Source: Candidatus Defluviilinea gracilis (GTDB taxonomy: Bacteria; Chloroflexota; Anaerolineae; Anaerolineales; Villigracilaceae). Taken from it: 64,000 nt of DNA. Location: the NCBI GenBank assembly GCA_016716235.1, contig JADJWS010000001.1:1116001-1180000 (forward strand), given 5' to 3'. Below, one piece after another: positions 43,058 to 51,448 of this stretch. How positions within the stretch are numbered: position 1 is the first letter of the stretch; each line of letters starts with the position of its first letter. The notes under the pieces are model-generated. The model did not search any database, was not told where the DNA came from, and saw nothing but the letters and a program-made list of their open reading frames with translations. The translations under genes and the position numbers were made by a program.

Positions 43058-44926
43058 TGAACAGACCCGGCGGACAACAAAACCGCTCGATGATGCCGAA
43101 CCCGCACGGCATGGTGGGCGCGCCCGTTTCAAAAGCCCGCGACTTCAAAGGCACGATGCGCAAACTGCTCGCATATATGAGCACGTATCGCGGCGCGGTC
43201 ATCGTCGTCTTTCTCTTCGCCATTGCCTCCACCGCTTCCAATATTGCGGGACCGAAGATCCTTGGCAACGCCACCACCAAACTATTCGAAGGCGTGATGG
43301 CGCAATTGAATAACACCGGCTCGATCGACTTCGACTACATCGGGCGGATCATCCTCATTGCCCTCGGCTTGTATTTGATCTCTTCGCTCTTCGCCTACAT
43401 TCAAGGCTGGATCATGGCGGACGTTTCGACCAACATCGCCTATCGTTTCCGCCGCGACATCTCGGAGAAGATGAACCGTATGCCGCTGAAATATTTCGAC
43501 CGCACCACGCACGGCGAAGTGCTTTCGCGCATCACCAACGACGTTGATACGGTCAACCAGACGTTGAGCCAAAGCCTGACCCAGCTCATCACCTCGTTCG
43601 TCACCGTCGTCGGCGTGTTGATCATGATGCTTTCGATCAGCTGGCTGATGACTCTGGCGGCGTTGATCGTCATCCCGCTTTCGGGGATCGTGGTCAGCGT
43701 GATCGTGCGCCAATCGCAGAAATATTTCAAAGAACAGCAGGATTATCTCGGCAACGTCAACGGTCACGTGGAAGAAATGTACGGCGGTCACATCGTGATG
43801 AAAGCCTTCAACGGCGAAGAGGAAAGCGTCAAGACGTTCGATAAATCGAACGATAAATTATTCGACGTGGCGTGGAAGGCGCAGTTCCTCTCCGGGATGA
43901 TGATGCCGATCATGATGTTCATCGGCAACCTCGGCTACGTGGCGGTCTCCATCCTTGGCGGCTACCTCGTCATCAAGAAGACCATCGCCGTCGGTGATAT
44001 TCAGGCGTTCATTCAATACGTCCGCTCGTTCACGCAACCGATCACCCAACTGGCGAACATCTCCAACGTCCTGCAACAGACTGCGGCGGCGGCGGAGCGC
44101 GTCTTCGAGTTTCTCGCGGAAGAGGAAGAAATTCCCGACACCCAAAGCCCCGTCGCGCTGGCGAATGTGACCGGTCGCGTGGAGTTCAAAGATGTCCGCT
44201 TCGGCTATAGCCCGGATAAGATCATCATCAACGATTTCTCGGCGGAAGCGAAGCCGGGCAAAAAGGTCGCCATCGTGGGACCGACCGGCGCGGGCAAGAC
44301 CACCATGGTCAAATTATTGATGCGCTTCTACGACGTGAACAGCGGCTCCATCCTCGTGGACGGGCACGACATCCGCGACTACACCCGCCACGACCTGCGC
44401 AAGATGTTCGGCATGGTGTTGCAAGACACGTGGCTGTACAACGGACCCATCATGGAAAATATCCGCTATGGGCGCCCCGACGCGACCGATGCGGAAGTGA
44501 TCGCCGCCGCGCAAATGGCGCACGTGGATCATTTCGTCCACACCCTGCCGGATGGCTATAACATGGTCTTGAACGAAGAGACCTCCAACATCTCGCAAGG
44601 ACAAATGCAACTGCTCACCATCGCGCGCGTTCCTGGCAGATCCGAAAATACTCATTTTGGACGAAGCAACCTCCAGCGTGGATACTCGAACCGAAGTCCT
44701 CATCCAACGCGCCATGGACGCGCTGATGAAGAACCGCACCAGTTTCGTCATCGCGCACCGCCTCTCCACCATCCGCAACGCGGACTTGATCCTCGTGATG
44801 GATCACGGCGACATCGTGGAACAAGGCACGCACGAAGAACTGCTCGCCGCGCAAGGCTTCTATCACAACCTGTATATGAGTCAGTTCGCCCAGCAGGGAG
44901 AAGTGTTGGAAGCGGTTCCCGCGTAA
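43054..44926 (+). CDS. ABC exporter half-transporter, subunit 2 (frameshifted)
   Basis: About 624 residues when rejoined. The N terminus is Met/Gly/Pro-rich, followed by six membrane helices and the ATPase: Walker A GPTGAGKTT, signature ISQGQMQLL (variant of LSGGQ), Walker B LILDEATSSVD and switch His in IAHRLST. The frame breaks in the GC run at 44622-44629 right after LLTIAR: restoring two bases (an extra GC) gives RAFLADPKILILDEATSSVD. The continuation 44630-44926 is in the next frame. Error in a GC repeat is a simple explanation. The ATG overlaps the stop of subunit 1 (ATGA). Confidence 0.88.
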
Positions 44927-45005
44927 TGAAGAAGTCGGAATCGCGTCATTCTAAGAGACTGTTCCTCAACGTTTTGTTACCGCGCATGATTTGCAGATAG
45001 ACAAA

Positions 45006-45038
45006 CAATCCCCTCTCCATCCAAGAGAGGGGATTTTG
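45006..45038 (+). terminator. Rho-independent terminator of the exporter operon
   Basis: ATCCCCTCT pairs with AGAGGGGAT around a short loop, followed by TTTTG. Confidence 0.75.
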
Positions 45039-45177
45039 ATTCAACGGGGTTATACTTCATAACAGATCACTTATACTGAAGTCGCGCGCCGTCTCGAAAG
45101 TTTTGTGATGCAAGCAGGCTCTTTCAAGAGAACCTTCGGGACGTTTCAGATCAGGTGAGAACGCACAGGAGAAACCA

Positions 45178-46536
45178 ATGTCGCACACCGCATTGACCTA
45201 TCTCGCAGACAATCAGGAACGCTTTCAAAACGAACTGATCGAATTTCTGCGCATCCCGTCCATTTCGCACGACCCCGCTCATCAAGCGGATATCGACCGC
45301 GCCGCGCGCTGGCTCGCGGACAAACTCCGCGCGCTGGGCGCGAACCATGTGGAGATCATGCCCACCGCCGGACATCCCGTCGTCTACGGCGAGTGGCTGG
45401 GCGGCGGCGCGGCGGCTCCCACTGTGCTGGTCTACGGACATTACGACGTGCAATCGCCCGAACCGCTGGCAGATTGGAAGAGCCAACCGTTCGAGCCGGA
45501 GATTCGGAACGAGAATCTGTACGCGCGCGGCGCATCCGATATGAAAGGGCAGACCTTGGCGTCGGTCAACGCTGTGGAAGCGATCATCAAAACCGGGGGA
45601 CTGCCTCTCAATATCAAGTTTTTACTGGAAGGCGAAGAGGAGATCGGTTCGGCGCATCTGAATAAATTTTTGACTCAGCATCGTGAAAAATTGAAAAGCG
45701 ATTTTTCGCTCAACACCGACGCCGGCGGAATGCCCGACGCGGACACGCCCTCGATCTGTTATTCGTTGCGCGGCGGCGCGGGCTTCAGGCTGACCATTCA
45801 CGGACCCGCGCAAGATTTACACTCCGGCGAATATGGCGGCGTGATCCAGAATCCGATCCACGTGTTGAGCAAGTTGATCGCGGGCTTGCACGACGAGCAT
45901 GGGCATGTCACATTGCCCGGCTTCTACGATAAAGCGCGCGTCATCGACGAAGAAGAACACGCCGAATTGGCGGCGCTTCCCTTCGACGAAGGATTTTTCC
46001 TGAAACATTCCGGCGCGCCCGCTTTGTGGGGCGAACCGGAGTTTATCCCCGCGGAGCGGGTCGGCGCGCGCCCCACGATGGACGTGGTGATGTTCACGGC
46101 GGGGCAGCCCAAGTCCGCCATCCCTGCGAGCGCCTCGGCGCATTTCTCATTCCGGCTTGTGCCGGATCAATCCGCCGAGGACGTGAATCAACAGTTCAGA
46201 AAATATCTGGAGACTCACGCGCCTCCCACCGTGACATGGAATTTGCAATTCCGCATGAGCGGTCCCGGCATCATCGTCGATCGCAAATCGCCCCCGGCGC
46301 TTGCGATGAAGTCTGCGCTGAACACCGCGTTCAACCGCGAGCCGATCTTTCAACGCGTGGGCGGCGGCATCGGCGCCGTGTTGATGTTCAAAAACACGCT
46401 CGGCATCGATTCGGTCCTGACCGGCTTCTCGCTCTTCGACGATAACTTCCACGGGCCCAACGAAAAACTTCACCTGCCTACCTGGAGAAAAGGCATGACA
46501 GCGCTGGTTCATTTCTTTTACGAACTAGTGAAATAG
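45178..46536 (+). CDS. M20-family metallopeptidase (dipeptidase)
   Basis: 452 residues, full length. Zinc-ligand blocks are complete: YGHYDVQSPEPLADW, YARGASDMKGQ with the bridging Asp, GEEEIGS, the NTDAGG Asp and FHGPNEKLHL near the end. The dimerisation domain begins at GAGFRLTIHG. This is the carnosinase/CNDP-like branch that cleaves dipeptides. CAGGAGAAACC stands before the ATG. Monocistronic. Confidence 0.93.
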   Translation: MSHTALTYLADNQERFQNELIEFLRIPSISHDPAHQADIDRAARWLADKLRALGANHVEIMPTAGHPVVYGEWLGGGAAAPTVLVYGHYDVQSPEPLADWKSQPFEPEIRNENLYARGASDMKGQTLASVNAVEAIIKTGGLPLNIKFLLEGEEEIGSAHLNKFLTQHREKLKSDFSLNTDAGGMPDADTPSICYSLRGGAGFRLTIHGPAQDLHSGEYGGVIQNPIHVLSKLIAGLHDEHGHVTLPGFYDKARVIDEEEHAELAALPFDEGFFLKHSGAPALWGEPEFIPAERVGARPTMDVVMFTAGQPKSAIPASASAHFSFRLVPDQSAEDVNQQFRKYLETHAPPTVTWNLQFRMSGPGIIVDRKSPPALAMKSALNTAFNREPIFQRVGGGIGAVLMFKNTLGIDSVLTGFSLFDDNFHGPNEKLHLPTWRKGMTALVHFFYELVK

Positions 46537-46555
46537 ACTCCCTCTGAATAGACAA

Positions 46556-46592
46556 GGACGCCGATTCAAAAAAATCCGCGTCCCTATTTTTT
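46556..46592 (+). terminator. Probable terminator after the M20 peptidase
   Basis: GGACGC and GCGTCC arms enclose an A-rich loop and are followed by CTATTTTTT. The stem is short. Confidence 0.55.
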
Positions 46593-46721
46593 CGCCGGGA
46601 TCTTTGTATCAGAAGTTGTTCATCGTCCGCATAGGAAGATTTAACCCAGGTCGACAAAACTTGTGGTATAAAAATTTCAGAACGAAATCATCATAGGCGG
46701 GAATGAATTGAATCAATCAAC

Positions 46722-48474
46722 ATGTCAAATATTCTATTGCGTCATCTCGCTTTTCTTTACGGAGAAGATCATGCTTCCCGACTTCTGGATCGAGTGCAGA
46801 CGATTCTCTCCGACCATCGCGCCCGCCTCTCCCCACGGGACGGCGGACTCAGCCAGCGCGACTCGCTCCTCATCCTCTACGGCGATCAAGTGCAAGAGCC
46901 GAATGCGAAGCCGCTTCAAACTCTCAAAAAATTTTGCGACACATACTTGACCGATGTCGTCAGCGGGATTCACATCCTGCCGTTCTACCCGTGGACCTCC
47001 GACGACGGCTTCTCGGTCGTGGACTATCGCCAGATTGATCCCGCCCTCGGCAACTGGGACGATGTCTCAGCAATGCAAAACTTCCGCTTGATGTTCGATG
47101 CGGTGATCAATCACATCTCCTCCGAAAGCGAATGGTTCCAAAAATTTTTACAGGACGATCCGCGTTACAAAGAGTACTTCATCGCCGTCGCAGGCGAGCC
47201 TGACCTTTCAAAAGTTGTGCGTCCGCGCGCGTTGCCGTTGCTCACGTCGTTTCAAACTCCATCGGGCGAGAAAAAAGTGTGGACGACCTTCAGCGCCGAC
47301 CAGATTGACCTCAACTTCAAAGATCCCGAAGTCCTGCTCGAAATCCTCGACATCCTCCTGCTCTATGCCGAACGCGGCGCGGACTTTATCCGCCTCGACG
47401 CGATTGCCTACCTGTGGAAGGAGATTGGCACGACCTGTATCCACCTGCCTCAAACTCACGCCGTTGTCCAATTTTTACGCGCCGCGTTGAACGAGGTCGC
47501 GCCGCACGTGCATCTCATCACCGAGACGAACGTCCCGCACGTGGATAACATCTCCTATTTCGGCGATGGCACGAACGAAGCGCAACTCGTCTACAACTTT
47601 GCCCTGCCGCCGTTGACACTGCACGCCTTCCACACAGGCGACGCGCGAACTTTATCCAATTGGGCAAGGACATTAACTCTGCCCTCCAACCAAACCACCT
47701 TTTTCAACTTCCTCGCCTCTCACGATGGCATCGGAGTGAATCCCGCCCGCGGCATTCTTTCAGATGAACAGATTAACTTGTTGGTGAACAAAACACTCGA
47801 ACACGGCGGCTTGATCTCCTACAAACACAACGCGGACGGTACGCAAAGTCCCTACGAGATGAATATCAATTATTTTGATGCGCTGTCCAACCCAAATATG
47901 CTCCAGCCGCCGTTCGGGGATGGCAGCGACCTCATCGCCGAGGACGGCGATGAAAGCAGAAACATTGGATCTACAACTCAACCGCTTTATCGCCGCACAA
48001 GCCATCATGCTCTCCCTCGTCGGTGTGCCAGGCATTTACTTCCACAGCCTCTTCGGCTCGCGCGGCTGGACGGAAGGCGTCAAACAAACGGGACGCAACC
48101 GCACCATCAACCGCGAGAAATGTCAGTTCGATGAATTGCAGGATCAACTGGCGGACGAAAACTCACTGCGCTTCAAAGTTTTCAAGCGATACAGTCAATT
48201 GCTAAAAGCCAGAAGCAGTTCCACCGCGTTCCATCCGCATGGGACGCAGACAGTCTTGAACCCTCATCCCTCTGTCTTCGCCGTCGAACGCATCTCGCCC
48301 GATGAAAAGTCTCGTGTGTTGTGTTTGCATAATGTGAGCGAAAAGAAAATTTCTTTCACGACAAATTACAAATCGGCGAACGATCTTGTCACAGGTCACG
48401 AGATACAAATTTCAAACATAACGCTTGAGCCATATCAAGTATTGTGGTTAAAACCCAACTCGGTGGTCGAGTAG
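46722..48474 (+). CDS. GH13 sugar phosphorylase (sucrose/glucosylglycerate phosphorylase type), frameshifted
   Basis: About 584 residues when rejoined, family GH13 subfamily 18. VVSGIHILPFYPWTSDDGFSVVDYRQIDP is the characteristic N-terminal block. DFIRLDAIAYLWKEIGT holds the catalytic Asp, HLITETNVP the acid/base Glu, and NFLASHDGIGVNPARG the third carboxylate. The frame is lost near 47955-47975; the second part, with LNRFIAAQAIMLSLVGVPGIYFHSLFGSRGW, continues to 48474. Adjacent GpgS-like and glycosyltransferase genes suggest glucosylglycerate as substrate and not sucrose; that is inference from context. The enzyme would release glucose-1-phosphate. Confidence 0.85.
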
Positions 48475-48622
48475 TCCTGAGCGAAGCGGAGCGGAGACGA
48501 AGGACGTATCGAGACCACCACGCCGTAAAGCAATTCTTGTAACAAGATTTTGTATGCATACCTGTTGGTCTCGACTGCTTGCGCTCGACCAACGAAGTAT
48601 AAAACTCAAAGGCAAACAACTT
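48475..48622. repeat. Inverted repeat between phosphorylase and glycosyltransferase
   Basis: GGTCGAGTAGTCCTGAGCGAAG, then GAAGGACGTATCGAGACCACC, and later GGTCTCGACTGCTTGCGCTCGACC. The pieces are inverse to one another and can fold into a larger structure. Confidence 0.5.
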
Positions 48623-49966
48623 ATGACACCCTCCTCCCACAACATCGGCTTCATCTCCACTCGCTTCGCAGGCACCGACGGCGTCTCGCTCGAGACGGCG
48701 AAATGGGCAACTGTGCTCGAACGACTCGGACACAAGTGTTTTTACTTCGCGGGCGAATGCGATCGGGAGCCGAATCAGTCCCACGTCGTGCCTGAAGCGT
48801 TTTATCGTCATCCCGAAATTGACAAGTTGAATCAGCAAGCCTATTCGGGCAGTTGGACCGTCACGAAAGAGGCGCGCGCGGCGCATCCTGAAATGGCGCA
48901 TTTGCACAAGGATTTTTTCTCCATCTATGTCCGCCCGCCCGCGATGACGCGCCGCGTGAACGAACTCAAGGATTATTTCAAAGATCATTTGTATGAATTC
49001 GCGCGGCGATTCGATCTCGAGATCCTCATCGTCGAAAACGCAGTGACGATTCCGCTCAACCTGCCGCTCGGGCTTGCCATCACCGAGTTCATCGCCGAGA
49101 CGGGCTACCCTACCATCGCGCATCATCACGATTTTCATTGGGAGCGCCAGCGTTTTCAAGTCAATTGCGTCAACGATTATCTCGCCGCCGCGTTCCCGCC
49201 GACCCTGCCCTCAATCCGACACGTGGTTATCAATTCGATTCAGGCGCAACAGATCGCTTCGCGTTACGGATTGGCGGCGCGCGTGATCCCCAACGTGATG
49301 GACTTCGATTCCCCGCCGCCCGCTTCGGACTCCTACAGTGAAACTGTGCGCGCCGACTTCGACATTCGCGACGGGGAATATTTTTTCCTCCAACCGACGC
49401 GAGTCATCCAACGCAAGGGAATCGAACATGCCATCGAACTCATGCGCCGACTCGACCTGCCCGCCAAACTCATCATCTCGCACGCCGCGGACGATGAAGG
49501 CACAGCCTACGAACAACGCGTCCGCGAGTATGCCGACCTGCTCGATGTGACCGTGCGATTCGAATCGGATCAAGTGCAAGATGAACGCGGCACGACAGCC
49601 GACGGCAAAAAGATTTACACGCTCGGCGATGTGTACCCTCATGCGGACATGGTCACGTATCCCTCCGCCATCGAAGGCTTTGGCAATGCGTTCCTCGAAG
49701 CCGTGTACTATCGCCGCTTGATCCTCGTCAACAATTATTCCATCTACGAAGTGGACATCAAGCCGAAGGGATTCCGCACCATCTGGTTCGACGGCTTCAT
49801 CAGCGACAACACGCTCGCCGCAACGCGTTATGCCTTGAAAAATCCAGACCAGACGCAGGAATGGGTGGAGACAAATTACCAACTCGCCAAACGATATTTC
49901 TCGTACACCGTTCTAGAGCGTCGGTTAGAGTCCATCGTGGCAGATTGTTTGGGGTATCAGGTATGA
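48623..49966 (+). CDS. Glycosyltransferase, GT4-like
   Basis: 447 residues. An N-terminal domain with ISTRFAGTDGVSLETAKWATVLERLGH, a linker, and a GT-B-type C-terminal domain with FLQPTRVIQRKGIEHAIELMRRL and YPSAIEGFGNAFLEAVYYRRLILVNNY, where the Glu pair region binds the nucleotide sugar. Donor and acceptor are unknown; the neighbours suggest glucosylglycerate-type solute or glycoside synthesis. The ATG at 48623 gives the normal start. Confidence 0.83.
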   Translation: MTPSSHNIGFISTRFAGTDGVSLETAKWATVLERLGHKCFYFAGECDREPNQSHVVPEAFYRHPEIDKLNQQAYSGSWTVTKEARAAHPEMAHLHKDFFSIYVRPPAMTRRVNELKDYFKDHLYEFARRFDLEILIVENAVTIPLNLPLGLAITEFIAETGYPTIAHHHDFHWERQRFQVNCVNDYLAAAFPPTLPSIRHVVINSIQAQQIASRYGLAARVIPNVMDFDSPPPASDSYSETVRADFDIRDGEYFFLQPTRVIQRKGIEHAIELMRRLDLPAKLIISHAADDEGTAYEQRVREYADLLDVTVRFESDQVQDERGTTADGKKIYTLGDVYPHADMVTYPSAIEGFGNAFLEAVYYRRLILVNNYSIYEVDIKPKGFRTIWFDGFISDNTLAATRYALKNPDQTQEWVETNYQLAKRYFSYTVLERRLESIVADCLGYQV

Positions 49967-49972
49967 GCGCGC

Positions 49973-50089
49973 CCGTACCGCAAAGTTCACTTTGCGTTTT
50001 GCGTTACGAGAAATTCGTACAACAAAGTTCACTTTGCGCTTTTGTGTTGCAAGAATTAGGCGAGTCGCAAGATAAATCTTGCGGTACGG
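49973..50089. repeat. Triple T-N-N-A hairpin element with outer inverted repeats
   Basis: The ends CCGTACCGCAA (49973-49983) and TTGCGGTACGG (50079-50089) are perfect inverses. Inside are CGCAAAG-TTCA-CTTTGCG (49979-49996), CAAAG-TTCA-CTTTG (50023-50036) and GCAAGA-TAAA-TCTTGC (50067-50082). Confidence 0.85.
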
Positions 50090-50102
50090 AGGAAAGGTAT
50101 TC

Positions 50103-51341
50103 ATGAACATCGCCCTCCTCCATTACTCCGTCCCTCCCATCGTCGGCGGCGTGGAAAGCGTCATCGCCCACCACGCGCGGCTGATGTCGAACGACGGACA
50201 TTCCGTGCGTTTGATCGCGGCGCGCGGCGAATCGTTGAATGAGCATATTCCACTCGTGATGATGCCGCTTGCCGACTCGCGCCATGAACGCATCCTGCAA
50301 GTGAAAGAGGGATTGGATCGCGGCGAGGTGACCAAAGAATTTGCAGTGATCCGCGACAAACTGGCGATTGAACTGCAAAAGGCTCTTTCTGGCGTGGACG
50401 TGTTGATCGCGCACAACGTCTGTTCGTTGAACAAGAATCTCGCGCTGACCGCCGCGTTTCATCAACTTCACAAATCAAACAAACTGCCGCGCCTGATTCT
50501 CTGGCATCACGACCTCGCGTGGACAACGCCGCGCTATCAGCCTGAACTTCACGAAGGCTATCCATGGAACCTGTTGAAAACCGATTGGGGCAACCTCGCG
50601 CATGTCGTTGTCTCAGAGTTGCGCCGCGATGAATTATCTGAACTGATGAACATCGAACCCGCTTCGATACGAGTCGTGCCTAACGGCGTGAATGTGGAAG
50701 AGTTTTACAAACTCGAAGCGTTGACCGAGTCCCTGCTTGAGAGAACAAAATTGCTGGACGCCGCGCCGATATTGCTTTTGCCTGTCCGCATAACGCCGCG
50801 CAAGAACATCGAGCTCGCTTTGAACACACTCGCCGCGTTGAAAAAAGATTTTCCCCAAGTCGCGCTGGTGGTGACGGGTCCGCTCGGTCCGCACAATGGA
50901 AACAATGTCAAGTACTTTGAAATGCTCACGAGCCTGCGTAAACGACTTGGCTTGGAAGGTTCCGTTCATTTTTTGGCGGAACTTCACGAAGGATTCCTGC
51001 CCGATGAAGTCATCGCCGATTTTTACCGCGTGGCTGACGCGCTCTTCTTCCCCAGCCGCGAAGAGGGATTCGGAATCCCGTTGCTCGAAGCCGCGTTCAG
51101 TCATCTCCCCGCGTTCTGCGCGGACATCCCTCCGCTGAAAAAACTTGGCGGAGAAGATGCTATTTTCTTTTCACCCGATGAAAAACCTGAAACCGTTGCG
51201 AAGTTGATCGCGCATCATTTTCAAACATCCCTGCCCGCGCGGCTCGCCATGCGCGCGCGTCAGTCATACCGTTGGGAAGCGATCTATCGTCAACACATCG
51301 CGCCGTTAATTCGTACGGCAAGGTTCACCTTGCCCACCTAA
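50103..51341 (+). CDS. Glycosyltransferase family 4 protein
   Basis: 412 residues. N-terminal acceptor domain with MNIALLHYSVPPIVGGVESVIAHHARLM, C-terminal donor domain with LLLPVRITPRKNIELAL, ADALFFPSREEGFGIPLLEAAFSHLPAFC (the EEGFG nucleotide-sugar site). It resembles glucosylglycerate or mannosylglycerate-cluster enzymes of the GT4 family, but the acceptor is not determined. GAGGAAAGG stands before the ATG. The last residues (RTARFTLPT) are encoded by a hairpin repeat that runs into the 3' end, so the natural C terminus was probably altered by the repeat. Confidence 0.87.
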   Translation: MNIALLHYSVPPIVGGVESVIAHHARLMSNDGHSVRLIAARGESLNEHIPLVMMPLADSRHERILQVKEGLDRGEVTKEFAVIRDKLAIELQKALSGVDVLIAHNVCSLNKNLALTAAFHQLHKSNKLPRLILWHHDLAWTTPRYQPELHEGYPWNLLKTDWGNLAHVVVSELRRDELSELMNIEPASIRVVPNGVNVEEFYKLEALTESLLERTKLLDAAPILLLPVRITPRKNIELALNTLAALKKDFPQVALVVTGPLGPHNGNNVKYFEMLTSLRKRLGLEGSVHFLAELHEGFLPDEVIADFYRVADALFFPSREEGFGIPLLEAAFSHLPAFCADIPPLKKLGGEDAIFFSPDEKPETVAKLIAHHFQTSLPARLAMRARQSYRWEAIYRQHIAPLIRTARFTLPT

Positions 51342-51438
51342 CACACAATCCCAAAGTGAACTTTGGGGTACGGCGCTTGCTCGCAAAGTGAACTTTGCAG
51401 TACAGCGCTTGCTCGCAAAGTGAACTTTGCGGTACGAA
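51310..51438. repeat. Four-hairpin T-N-N-A element with outer inverted repeats
   Basis: Hairpins GGCAAGG-TTCA-CCTTGCC (51317-51334), CCCAAAG-TGAA-CTTTGGG (51350-51367), GCAAAG-TGAA-CTTTGC (51383-51398) and the same again (51415-51430). The last two form a 32-bp tandem repeat with GCGCTTGCTC between. Ends TTCGTACGGCAA and TTGCGGTACGAA are inverses with one mismatch. It overlaps the end of the upstream gene. Confidence 0.85.
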
Positions 51439-51448
51439 AGGACACGCA

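Noticed and set aside
51350..51431. Regularly spaced palindromes that look at first like a tiny CRISPR array
   Set aside because: The 32-bp unit repeats only twice, the 'spacers' are the same sequence (GCGCTTGCTC), and the palindrome belongs to the T-N-N-A hairpin family. No cas genes are present.
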